From contig CAAHEQ010000107.1 of NCBI GenBank assembly GCA_900772625.1, forward strand, positions 1-7,075: DNA of 7,075 nt. Direction: 5' to 3'. The notes beneath the pieces were generated by a model. It did no database searches. It had not been told where the DNA came from and saw only the letters and a list, made by a program, of their open reading frames with translations. Of the stretch, positions 1 to 5,669 are shown in pieces (positions within the stretch are counted from its first letter, which is position 1; every line of letters starts with the position of its first letter). Both the position numbers and the translations under genes were made by a program. The stretch comes from Alphaproteobacteria bacterium (GTDB lineage Bacteria; Pseudomonadota; Alphaproteobacteria; CAAHEQ01; UBA3637).

Positions 1-210
1 AATAAATGGACGGGCAACAAATATAAAAATACTTACCAAAACGACAAGTGAGAGAATAGGATGTTTTTCTTGCTCTTTTGACTTTTTTTCATAATCAACA
101 CTATTTGTGATTGAGAAAAGTAAATTTCTTTTTTGTTCTTGAAATTCTTCCTCTGTAATTATTCCTTTGTCCTTTAATTTCTTTAGTTTCTCTAGTTGTT
201 GAGCATCCAT
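1..210 (-). CDS. Small SHOCT-domain membrane protein, C-terminus cut by window edge
   Basis: I translated this frame directly: 70 codons from an ATG at 210, open to the window edge, so the C-terminus is missing. Residues 4-32 match the SHOCT (short C-terminal) domain pattern: a Leu/Lys helix, the turn KGIITEEEF (15-23), then a basic helix. Residues 33-50 are a polar linker. Residues 52-70 are strongly hydrophobic and probably form a membrane segment. A good Shine-Dalgarno sequence, GGAGAA, lies 4 nt before the start. SHOCT domains are usually found in oligomerising or membrane-linked proteins of unknown biochemical role, often at the C-terminus; here the domain is N-terminal. Codon use is very AT-rich (AAA, TTA, ATT) compared with the housekeeping genes of this window. 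Function unknown; the gene call is fairly secure because of the domain and ribosome binding site. Confidence 0.75.
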   Translation of the reverse strand, partial: MDAQQLEKLKKLKDKGIITEEEFQEQKRNLLFSITNSVDYEKKSKEQEKHPILSLVVLVSIFIFVARPFI

Positions 211-242
211 TGTCTTCTCCTTTTAAACGATCTTCGCAGGTA

Positions 243-271
243 AGTCTAGCAAGACTAAAGTTAAAAATCAA
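243..271 (-). promoter_or_regulatory. Candidate promoter of the SHOCT-domain gene
   Basis: On the minus strand TTGATT (266-271) is followed after 17 bp by TAGACT (243-248). Each hexamer matches the sigma70 consensus at 4 of 6 positions. The predicted start would leave a leader of about 26 nt before the ATG at 210. A 5-bp inverted repeat (AGTCT at 243-247, AGACT at 252-256, loop AGCA) overlaps the -10 box and could be an operator or chance. Confidence 0.35.
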
Positions 272-353
272 CACTTTTTTATATTCTTATATTTTTTGAA
301 ATGAAGAATATGACAAACTAAAATAGCCCGCTGGTTTGATGTTGCATTTGCTA

Positions 354-433
354 TGGTAAAAGCGTTGCGAACCACAAGGGGAACGTGGGAAATCTTTTTC
401 CCTTATTTTATGCGGCTTGTGGCAAGTGGACCA
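354..433. repeat. Imperfect long hairpin (nested inverted repeats)
   Basis: Read on the plus strand, TGGT (354-357) pairs with ACCA (430-433), TTG (365-367) with CAA (423-425), CCACAAG (372-378) with CTTGTGG (416-422), and GGGAAA (387-392) with TTTCCC (397-402) around the tetraloop TCTT. The pieces are nested in order, so the roughly 80-nt segment could fold into one arm with internal loops. The 7-bp and 6-bp stems are the strongest parts. There is no U-tract that would make it a classical terminator. Confidence 0.4.
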
Positions 434-537
434 AAAAACGGCAGGTCTCTTTTAAAAAGTATAGATTTATGGGATATAGCCAAAATACGCCCTTAAAACA
501 AAGCTGATAAGTCTCGCTCTTTTAGTCCCCCACCCAT

Positions 538-563
538 CACCACATCAGGCAGAAGTTGTGGTG
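538..563. repeat. 7-bp inverted repeat CACCACA / TGTGGTG
   Basis: CACCACA (538-544) and TGTGGTG (557-563) are perfect complements separated by 12 nt. This could be a hairpin in a transcript or a protein binding site. It is the second inverted repeat of similar CCACA-type sequence in this spacer, after CCACAAG/CTTGTGG at 372-422. Confidence 0.35.
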
Positions 564-644
564 CGAATGGAACGAGAAGCCTTATCCAAGGTCAAGCAAA
601 AACGCAATGCGCCATTTGGAGCTTTAACGGATTGCATCAGATAC

Positions 645-676
645 AAAAAAATCGGAAGGATAAACTTCCGATTTTT
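645..676 (-). terminator. Rho-independent terminator of tRNA-Lys
   Basis: A 12-bp inverted repeat (647-658 and 665-676, core CGGAAG/CTTCCG, 6-nt loop) begins about 6 nt beyond the encoded CCA of the tRNA. Read on the minus strand it ends in a run of T residues (645-650). The A/T flanks are symmetric, so it could also stop plus-strand transcription. Confidence 0.85.
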
Positions 677-681
677 CTAAA

Positions 682-757
682 TGGTGAGCGCGGAGGGACT
701 CGAACCCTCGGCCCTCTGATTAAAAGTCAGATGCTCTACCGACTGAGCTACGCACTC
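682..757 (-). tRNA. tRNA-Lys (anticodon UUU)
   Basis: The 76-nt minus-strand sequence folds as a full cloverleaf. The 7-bp acceptor stem GAGTGCG/CGCGCTC has one U-G pair; the D arm is GCTC/GAGC; the anticodon stem TCTGA/TCAGA encloses the loop CTTTTAA with anticodon TTT at 722-724. A 5-nt variable region follows, then a T arm GAGGG/CCCTC with loop TTCGAGT. The discriminator is A and the 3' CCA is encoded (682-684). UUU decodes both lysine codons. The gene stands alone with its own promoter and terminator, so it is a single-gene transcription unit. I see no duplicated tRNA 3' end nearby that would mark an integrated element. Confidence 0.97.
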
Positions 758-768
758 GAATGAGTAGC

Positions 769-797
769 AATATACACAAATTTAAATATTTCGTCAA
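769..797 (-). promoter_or_regulatory. Promoter of tRNA-Lys
   Basis: TTGACG (792-797) and TATATT (769-774) are separated by exactly 17 bp, each one mismatch from the sigma70 consensus. The -10 box ends 11 nt before the first base of the mature tRNA, leaving a short 5' leader for RNase P to remove. Upstream of the -35 box (minus strand, about 798-835) lie several A-runs that resemble an UP element, typical of strong stable-RNA promoters. Confidence 0.85.
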
Positions 798-880
798 GTA
801 CTTTTTTAACTTTTTTTCATTTTTTTGATTTAACAAACAAAAAAACAATCAAAGATGGCTATTAAAACGATTTTTTCGTT

Positions 881-917
881 ATAAAATAAAAACCGCCCAC
901 GGCTCAAATGGGCGGTC
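881..917 (-). terminator. Rho-independent terminator of the cysteine-rich protein gene
   Basis: On the minus strand ACCGCCCA (909-916) pairs with TGGGCGGT (892-899) around a 9-nt loop, followed by a T-rich run (881-892). It begins 27 nt after the stop codon at 944-946. A weaker AACGA/TCGTT hairpin follows at 866-880. Confidence 0.88.
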
Positions 918-943
918 TGTAGAAATGACTCGATAAAAAAACT

Positions 944-1963
944 TTAAGCGTCAACGCAAGCGCCGTCTTGACCTTTATTGCCCTCTGGACAACAAATATA
1001 ACGATCGCCCTCACCCACATTCATCGTTTCAAACGTACCAGCGGGACAACATTCGTAATCTTTCCATGAGTGCCCAACCCAACGTGCTTGCTCGCCTCCC
1101 GCTGGACAGCAAATCGAATCGCCTCTGGACGGAACGAGCGCGACCGCTTTGTCCGCGCCACAGCACTTAAACTCCTCACCATTCCACGCAACGCCGACCG
1201 CTTGTTTTGGGCAATAGGCTTTACCTTTATCGTTTGGCGCCGTCAGCAATGTAAAATCTTCTGGAAAGTTCAACGCAGGCGCTTTTACAGCGACCGCGTC
1301 TTTATTCTGAGCGCACTTTTCATCACGCGTTAGCTCATTGATGACAATCTGCTCTGCCTCTGTTTGAGTTGTCATGTCACCTTGTGTCATAGCGTCCGTC
1401 TGTTCAAACGCTTCACTTTGCACGACAATATCATTTTGTTGGACGAGCTCGTCTTGATACGGATTGACGGGCTCTTCAAAACCTTGTGGCGTCATATTCA
1501 TATCTTGGGCAGGCATAGCATCAAATTGAGGTGCTTGCTCGGCATACGGTGCGGGAGCTGGTTCAACGTACGGCATATTTTCTGCAGGCGCTTCATTTGC
1601 CGCCATCGGCGCGTCATATAAAGGAGCATTGCCCGCATTCATCTGATTTTCAGCCTTCATATTATTTTGCGCACCCAAATCAGCATTGTCCATAGACGCA
1701 CCGCATTGCGCACAACCTTGAGCCACGCCATTATTTGGAGTCCCCTCGATTGGCGCTGCCGTTCTCACAGGCGCATTTTGCGCATCATAGCAAATCCCGT
1801 TTTCGGCTCGTGCATTCGCAGGACAACAGATTGTGCTACGTCCACGTCCCGAGTTTTCAGTCGCGACTAAGTTCACAGGGCAAAACACAGGATTTCCGCG
1901 CGTGACTGCTTGGAAAGCACAACCAGCACAAAGCGCACAAGTCAAAAGTAAAAGTTTTTTCAT
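944..1963 (-). CDS. Exported cysteine-rich protein with tandem Cys-Cys repeats, function unknown
   Basis: 339 residues. The N-terminus (MKK, then a Leu/Cys/Ala-rich core to about residue 19) is a signal peptide. Cys15 follows Ala-Gly, but the -3 position is Cys rather than Leu, so a lipoprotein lipobox is imperfect and ordinary signal peptidase cleavage is equally possible. Residues 28-58 form a first Cys module (C28, CCP at 46-48, C58); CxxC lies at 84-87. Residues 88-213 are low-complexity, rich in Ala, Asn, Gln, Met, Pro and acidic residues. Residues 217-339 form a second Cys block with Cys-Cys pairs at 267, 285, 305 and 324, spaced 18-20 residues. The protein has 20 cysteines, which suggests disulfide knots outside the cytoplasm. 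AAAGG lies 7 nt before the ATG. The gene is monocistronic with its own terminator. I do not recognise the family; a surface or envelope structural role is a guess. Confidence 0.85.
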   Translation of the reverse strand: MKKLLLLTCALCAGCAFQAVTRGNPVFCPVNLVATENSGRGRSTICCPANARAENGICYDAQNAPVRTAAPIEGTPNNGVAQGCAQCGASMDNADLGAQNNMKAENQMNAGNAPLYDAPMAANEAPAENMPYVEPAPAPYAEQAPQFDAMPAQDMNMTPQGFEEPVNPYQDELVQQNDIVVQSEAFEQTDAMTQGDMTTQTEAEQIVINELTRDEKCAQNKDAVAVKAPALNFPEDFTLLTAPNDKGKAYCPKQAVGVAWNGEEFKCCGADKAVALVPSRGDSICCPAGGEQARWVGHSWKDYECCPAGTFETMNVGEGDRYICCPEGNKGQDGACVDA

Positions 1964-1997
1964 CAGACGGCCTTTCTTTTAAATACATTAACTTTTG

Positions 1998-2031
1998 TTA
2001 TTACTATAAACGCCTTTTCTTTACAAAATAT
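1998..2031 (-). promoter_or_regulatory. Possible promoter of the cysteine-rich protein gene
   Basis: The 128-bp gap between this gene and rplS must hold its promoter if the rplS terminator works. Two weak readings exist: TTGTAA (2021-2026) with TAATAA (1998-2003) at 17 bp, or the better -10 box TATAGT (2003-2008) with a poor -35. The region is AT-rich and the assignment is uncertain. Confidence 0.3.
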
Positions 2032-2071
2032 TAAAAAAAGGCTCTTTTTTTTGAAAAAGAACCTTTTTTAT
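2031..2071 (-). terminator. Rho-independent terminator of the ffh-rplS operon
   Basis: On the minus strand GGTTCTTTTT (2054-2063) pairs with AAAAAGAGCC (2040-2049) with one T-G wobble and a 4-nt loop. The stem can be extended by A/T pairs, and a T-run (2033-2039) follows on the minus strand. It begins about 21 nt after the rplS stop codon and closes the five-gene operon. Confidence 0.85.
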
Positions 2072-2091
2072 TTTCAATCACGAAAGAAGAA

Positions 2092-2460
2092 TTATTCTTC
2101 TGTGCTTTCTCTTGTTTCTTCAGCAATACGTGCTTTTTTACCAAACAAGTTGCGCAAGTAGTAAATCTTCGAACGGTGAATTTTACCGCTGCGAACCAAT
2201 TCGATCTTAGCAATCATTGGGGAATACAGAGGGAAAATTCTTTCCACGCCTTCGCCAAATGAGATTTTACGAACTGTGAAGTTCGAGTTCAAAGCATCGT
2301 TATTGCGAGCAATGCAAACACCTTCAAAAATTTGAATACGTTCGCGGTCGCCTTCTTTAATTTTGCAGTGAACCTTCAAAGTATCGCCCGCCTTGAAGTT
2401 AGGGATATCTTTGTTCAACTTAGCAATTTGTTCTTTTTCAAGATTTTGAATAATATCCAT
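2092..2460 (-). CDS. rplS: Large ribosomal subunit protein bL19
   Basis: 122 residues, the usual length for bL19, a 50S protein located at the interface with the 30S subunit. The family signature GVERIFPLYSP is at residues 71-81, and the basic C-terminal segment IHRSKIYYLRNLFGKKARI (95-113) is typical. A short acidic tail ends the protein. The start is supported by GAAAGGA located 7 nt upstream, inside the last codons of trmD; the two genes are only 4 nt apart, so translation is probably coupled. It is the last gene of the operon and is followed by a terminator. Nothing is missing or odd. Confidence 0.97.
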   Translation of the reverse strand: MDIIQNLEKEQIAKLNKDIPNFKAGDTLKVHCKIKEGDRERIQIFEGVCIARNNDALNSNFTVRKISFGEGVERIFPLYSPMIAKIELVRSGKIHRSKIYYLRNLFGKKARIAEETRESTEE

Positions 2461-2464
2461 TTTT

Positions 2465-3157
2465 TTATCCTTTCTTTAGTTTTTCCTGATAAGCTTGCCA
2501 CAAATCAGGTCTTTGTTTTTGAGTTATTTCGATGGCCTTTTGCAAGCGCCAATCGCAAATTTTTTGATGATGACCAGATGACAACACTTCTGGTACAGGC
2601 TTGCCATTCCACAGCGCTGGGCGCGTGTATTGTGGGTATTCCAGCAAACCCGATGAAAACGACTCTTCTTCAACCGAGTGAGCATTGCCAAGCACGCCTG
2701 GAACATAGCGCAAAACCGCATCTGTTAAAACGAGCGCAGCAGGCTCGCCCCCAGACAACACATAATCGCCAACCGAGATTTGTTCAAAGTCCCAGCTTTC
2801 AATCACGCGTTCATCAATGCCCTCGAACCGACCACTTAAAATCGTCAGCTCTTCTTGCTTTGACAGGCGAATGACATCGCTTTGCGTCAATGGCTTGCCT
2901 CTTGGCGTCATATAAATCAGTGCCCCTTTTGTATAGGTTGCCCTGATTGCCGCGTCAACAACATCGGCTTTCATCACTTGACCTGCACCACCACCAAACG
3001 GCGTATCGTCTACCGTCTTGTAATTGTCCGTGGCAAAGTCGCGAATGTTGACCGCATTATACGACCACAAGCCTTGCTCTAAAGCACGTCCCGTCACTGC
3101 ATAGCCCAAAAAAGAGGGGAACATTTCAGGATAAAGAGTTAAATAGTTAATCTTCAT
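2465..3157 (-). CDS. trmD: tRNA (guanine-37-N1) methyltransferase TrmD
   Basis: 230 residues from the chosen ATG. TrmD transfers methyl from S-adenosylmethionine to N1 of G37 in tRNAs reading CNN-type codons, preventing +1 frameshifting. Family landmarks: N-terminus INYLTLYPEMF (3-13), TVDDTPFGGGAGQVM (48-62), the trefoil-knot SAM site with GDYVLSGGEPAA (130-141), and YTRPALWNGKPVPEVLSSGHH (177-197). Arg150 aligns with catalytic Arg154 of the E. coli enzyme; the residue aligned with catalytic Asp169 is Glu165. An in-frame ATG 18 nt upstream would add six residues without family support; the ATG at 3157 has GAGG 6 nt upstream and gives the conserved N-terminus. It overlaps the end of rimM by 11 nt, which suggests translational coupling. 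Confidence 0.96.
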   Translation of the reverse strand: MKINYLTLYPEMFPSFLGYAVTGRALEQGLWSYNAVNIRDFATDNYKTVDDTPFGGGAGQVMKADVVDAAIRATYTKGALIYMTPRGKPLTQSDVIRLSKQEELTILSGRFEGIDERVIESWDFEQISVGDYVLSGGEPAALVLTDAVLRYVPGVLGNAHSVEEESFSSGLLEYPQYTRPALWNGKPVPEVLSSGHHQKICDWRLQKAIEITQKQRPDLWQAYQEKLKKG

Positions 3158-3656
3158 CGTCCGCCTCGATTTCATCAGGAACGCAAACTGTCACTTCAGA
3201 TGATGCAAAATCAACATTTAAAATGTTTTGTTTGCTCATCGCCAGCAACAACTCTTGCCCCGACAATAAAGTAATGACCAAAATGTCGTTTGCGCCGTAA
3301 TTTTCTACATCGCTGACAACACCAATTTTTTGCCCGTTTTCGATAACATTCAAGCCCTTTAAGTCACAAACGTAATACGAATCTTGCTTTAATTGGGGCA
3401 GTTTTTCGCGATTGATGAAAATACGCGTGCCACGCATTTTTTCGGCTTCGTTTCTGTCGCAAATGCCGTCTATGGTCACAATCAATTGATTTTTTTGAGC
3501 CCGCTTAATTGTCATTTCCACTTGCCGTCCAGACTTATCGTAAAAAGGCGCATAGCTTGCCACACGCTTTAAATCACAGGCGCTGTTCATACGCATTTCG
3601 CCTTTGATTCCTTGAGCGGCAACAATCTGTCCAATTTCGATTAAACGGCAGGTCAT
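3147..3656 (-). CDS. rimM: Ribosome maturation factor RimM
   Basis: 169 residues from the ATG, the normal length. RimM binds uS19 on the 30S head and helps late 30S maturation. The N-terminal barrel begins IEIGQIVAAQGIKGEMR (6-22), corresponding to the family G-x-I-x-x-x-H-G-x-x-G-E motif, with Gln15 where most members have His. The C-terminal PRC-barrel is visible around YYVCDLKGLNVIENGQKIG (94-112) and the following GANDILVI (121-128). The protein ends in an acidic tail. A GTG directly before the ATG (3657-3659) is an alternative start one codon longer. AAGGA sits 5 nt before the GTG and 8 nt before the ATG, so the choice is not settled; I prefer ATG. It lies 11 nt downstream of rpsP. Confidence 0.95.
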   Translation of the reverse strand: MTCRLIEIGQIVAAQGIKGEMRMNSACDLKRVASYAPFYDKSGRQVEMTIKRAQKNQLIVTIDGICDRNEAEKMRGTRIFINREKLPQLKQDSYYVCDLKGLNVIENGQKIGVVSDVENYGANDILVITLLSGQELLLAMSKQNILNVDFASSEVTVCVPDEIEADDED

Positions 3657-3667
3657 CACATCAATCC

Positions 3668-4105
3668 TTATGCTTGTTCAGCAGGCACTTCAGCTGGAGC
3701 TTCGGCGGCAGCAGCTTCGGCTTCAGCCTTAGCGGCTTCTTCAGCAGCTTTCTTCTCAGCTTCTTTTTCAGCCAATTCACGTGCACGCTCTTGAGCCTTT
3801 GCTTTTGGAGCGGATTTCTTTGGTTGTTCGCTGTTTGTTTTGACCTTTGGAGCTTCGACCAAGCCGATAGCAGCCATCAAGCGAGCCATACGATCTGTAA
3901 GTTCAGCACCTTTTGCAATCCATTCTTTGGCTTTTTGTTCATCAATTTTGAAATGTTCTGGGTGATCTTTTGGAACCAATGGATTGTAATAACCGATTTG
4001 TTCAATGAAACGACCGTCACGAGGCGCACGCTTGTCTGCAACTACGATCTTGTGAAATGGACGCTTTTTCGACCCACCACGGGCTAATCTAATACGAACT
4101 GACAT
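3668..4105 (-). CDS. rpsP: Small ribosomal subunit protein bS16 with long Ala/Glu/Lys tail
   Basis: 145 residues. The first 84 residues are the conserved bS16 core: SVRIRLARGGSKKRPFHKIV (2-21), DGRFIEQIGYYNP (30-42), and the end of the fold around TDRMARLMAAIGL (70-82). bS16 stabilises the 5' domain of 16S rRNA during 30S assembly. Residues 85-145 form a tail with almost only Ala, Glu, Lys and Pro, probably helical with a disordered end. Such extensions are known in alphaproteobacterial bS16, whereas the gammaproteobacterial protein is about 80 residues. AAGGA lies 6-7 nt before the ATG, preceded by a second GGA. The gap to ffh is 29 nt with no visible terminator, so the gene is very likely read from the ffh promoter. 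Confidence 0.97.
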   Translation of the reverse strand: MSVRIRLARGGSKKRPFHKIVVADKRAPRDGRFIEQIGYYNPLVPKDHPEHFKIDEQKAKEWIAKGAELTDRMARLMAAIGLVEAPKVKTNSEQPKKSAPKAKAQERARELAEKEAEKKAAEEAAKAEAEAAAAEAPAEVPAEQA

Positions 4106-4134
4106 TTATATTCCTTTCCTTTGCTTTGTTCGAG

Positions 4135-5532
4135 TTAAAACGGTGAAAACCCTCCACCGTTATTCATAAACGGATTCGACTGAGAACCTTGCATTGATGA
4201 CATTTTCTTCATCATCTGCATTGTCCCCAAAGGACCCAACTTTTTGAATTTTTTGGACGCTAAAGCCATTTGCTCATATTGCTTGAGCAAACGATTCACG
4301 TCATTGACGCTGACCCCAGAACCTTTTGCAATGCGCATTTTTCGCGATGCTTTAATTAAATCTGGATTGCGTCTTTCGCGCGGCGTCATCGACAAAATAA
4401 TCGCCTCTTGCCGCTTGAAAACTTTGTTGTCTATGTTGGCATTTTCAATTTTATCGCGGAACTTGCTCATACCTGGGATCATCATCATAATATTTTTAAT
4501 GTCGCCCATAGACTGAATCTGTCTTAATTGCGCCAGCATATCTTCCATATTGAACTTGCCCGAAAACATCTTTTGAGCCATATCCAGCGCTTCATCTTTG
4601 TTGACTTTTTCCATTGCTGTTTCGACAAGCCCAACCACATCGCCCATACCGAGAATGCGTCCTGCTATGCGTTTAGCATCAAATGCTTCCAGCGCGTCCG
4701 TTTTTTCGCCAACACCCAAAAACTTAATCGGCGTGCCCGTCACTTGACGCATTGAAAGCGCCGCACCACCGCGCGCATCGCCGTCTACACGCGTCAGCAC
4801 AATTCCCGTGATTGCCAACGCTTCGTTAAAGGCTTTTGCGACATTGAGCGCATCTTGCCCCGTCAGCGCATCAACGACCAGCAACTTTTCAATCGGATTG
4901 GTCAGCTTTTCAATTTGCTTGACTTCTTGCATCATATTTTCATCAATGTGCAATCTGCCCGCTGTATCCAAAATCAGCACATCATAAGCACCCGCTTTTG
5001 CGCTTTTCAAAGCACGCGCGGCAATTTCAACGGGCTTCTCATCGGCAACGATAGGCAAGCAATCAACGCCCACTTGTTCGGCCAAACCTTGCAACTGCTC
5101 ACGCGCCGCAGGACGATACACGTCCAAAGATGCAAGCAACACTTTTTGCCCTTCTTTTTTAAGCCGAGCCGCCAACTTACCGCTGGTTGTTGTTTTACCG
5201 CTGCCCTGCAAGCCGACCATCATATACACAGATGGCGCAACCGAGGCACGCTTTAAGCCAGCGTCTTCATCTCCCAATAATTTAACAAGCTCATCATTAA
5301 CGATTTTAACCACCATATTCGCGGGGGCTACGGACTTGACTACTGCTTGGCCAACGGCTTTTTCCTTCACAGAAGCGATGAATGATTTTACGACAGGCAA
5401 TGCCACATCGGCTTCGAGCAACGCGATTTTAATTTCGCGCATAGTCTCGGACACAGTCTCTTCGGACAAGACACCGCGCCCCTTTAATCTGTCAAAAACA
5501 CCGACCAATTTATCGGTCAAACTTCTAAACAT
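4135..5532 (-). CDS. ffh: Signal recognition particle GTPase Ffh (SRP54)
   Basis: 465 residues. Ffh binds 4.5S RNA and signal sequences of nascent membrane proteins and delivers ribosomes to FtsY. The N domain (1-85) is followed by the G domain: P-loop GLQGSGKTTT (107-116), DVYRPAAREQL (137-147), DTAGR (189-193), TRVDGDARGG (247-256, Arg where Lys is usual) and GVGEK (273-277). The Met-rich M domain (about 297-465) carries the RNA-binding RKMRIAKGSG (397-406) and a Met-rich finger (344-355). The frame is open for 39 more codons upstream, but those lie in the leader behind the promoter. AAGGAG is 5 nt before the ATG at 5532, and MFRSLTDKL is the conserved N-terminus. It is the first gene of the five-gene operon. 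Confidence 0.97.
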   Translation of the reverse strand: MFRSLTDKLVGVFDRLKGRGVLSEETVSETMREIKIALLEADVALPVVKSFIASVKEKAVGQAVVKSVAPANMVVKIVNDELVKLLGDEDAGLKRASVAPSVYMMVGLQGSGKTTTSGKLAARLKKEGQKVLLASLDVYRPAAREQLQGLAEQVGVDCLPIVADEKPVEIAARALKSAKAGAYDVLILDTAGRLHIDENMMQEVKQIEKLTNPIEKLLVVDALTGQDALNVAKAFNEALAITGIVLTRVDGDARGGAALSMRQVTGTPIKFLGVGEKTDALEAFDAKRIAGRILGMGDVVGLVETAMEKVNKDEALDMAQKMFSGKFNMEDMLAQLRQIQSMGDIKNIMMMIPGMSKFRDKIENANIDNKVFKRQEAIILSMTPRERRNPDLIKASRKMRIAKGSGVSVNDVNRLLKQYEQMALASKKFKKLGPLGTMQMMKKMSSMQGSQSNPFMNNGGGFSPF

Positions 5533-5634
5533 TCTCGCTCCTTCATAGCGATATACAACAAAATCACCAGTGCGCGTACTCGCGGACTCGTGGGTCTCCG
5601 TAAAGACTGCTTTCTCACAGTTTTGGATTAAACT
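5533..5634 (-). promoter_or_regulatory. ffh 5' leader with hairpins near the ribosome binding site
   Basis: From the predicted transcription start near 5634 to the ATG, the leader is about 100 nt, long for a gene with no visible upstream coding need. It contains CAGTTT/AAACTG (5618-5635), GTCT/AGAC (5594-5607), CGCG with loop AGTA (5573-5584) and, directly before the start codon, TCGCT/AGCGA (5535-5551) whose 7-nt loop and 3' arm hold the AAGGAG Shine-Dalgarno sequence. The hairpins are short, so regulation by the leader is only a possibility. I recognise no known riboswitch or ribosomal-protein leader. Confidence 0.35.
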
Positions 5635-5640
5635 GCGTTC

Positions 5641-5669
5641 AAGATACACTGAAAAGATTCAAAAGTCAA
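5641..5669 (-). promoter_or_regulatory. Promoter of the ffh-rpsP-rimM-trmD-rplS operon
   Basis: TTGACT (5664-5669) and TATCTT (5641-5646) are separated by exactly 17 bp; the -35 box matches the sigma70 consensus at 5 of 6 positions and the -10 box at 4 of 6. The -35 box overlaps the TGA stop codon (5666-5668) of the upstream regulator gene. No other convincing promoter appears between here and rplS. Confidence 0.7.

Larger units (their letters stand above)
325..640. other. Gene-free spacer with inverted repeats; unidentified (structured RNA, dispersed repeat or gene remnant)
   Basis: The stretch 211-644 holds no gene I can support. Its flanks are AT-rich spacer, but about 325-640 has visibly higher G+C, closer to the coding regions. 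Short reading frames are open on both strands (for example plus 353-496, 47 codons) but none has a ribosome binding site or a recognisable domain. It contains several inverted repeats, listed separately. I looked for signatures of tmRNA, RNase P RNA, SRP RNA and 6S RNA and recognised none. It lies just beyond the tRNA-Lys terminator and about 100 bp upstream of the SHOCT gene. Confidence 0.35.

Noticed and set aside
353..496. Plus-strand 47-codon frame in the spacer
   Set aside because: No ribosome binding site, no recognisable domain, and comparable open frames exist on the opposite strand; kept only as part of the spacer finding.
325..640. tmRNA, RNase P RNA, SRP RNA or 6S RNA gene
   Set aside because: No conserved sequence of any of these is visible: no T-arm with matching acceptor piece, no RNase P core motifs, no SRP GGAA tetraloop helix, no clear 6S bubble.
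682..757. tRNA-Lys as an integration site of a mobile element
   Set aside because: No second copy of the tRNA 3' end, no integrase and no phage gene are present in the window.
2031..2213. Minus-strand 60-codon frame overlapping the end of rplS
   Set aside because: It overlaps rplS in another frame and runs through the terminator hairpin, giving a Lys/Phe-rich product without a ribosome binding site.
3158..3175. Six-residue upstream start for TrmD
   Set aside because: Family members begin at the M-K-I-N equivalent, and only the ATG at 3157 has a good Shine-Dalgarno sequence (GAGG).
3674..4087. Plus-strand 137-codon frame opposite rpsP
   Set aside because: It is antisense to a clear ribosomal protein gene, and its Ser/Phe-rich protein is explained by the GC-biased repeats of the bS16 tail read backwards.
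5544..5546. Short upstream frame before ffh (9 codons from ATG at 5546)
   Set aside because: The ATG has no Shine-Dalgarno sequence of its own, so translation is unlikely; mentioned only within the leader finding.
5533..5649. 39-codon in-frame N-terminal extension of Ffh
   Set aside because: It begins inside the promoter region near the -10 box, has no ribosome binding site and no similarity to Ffh N-termini; the internal ATG at 5532 has AAGGAG at 5 nt and the conserved family N-terminus.
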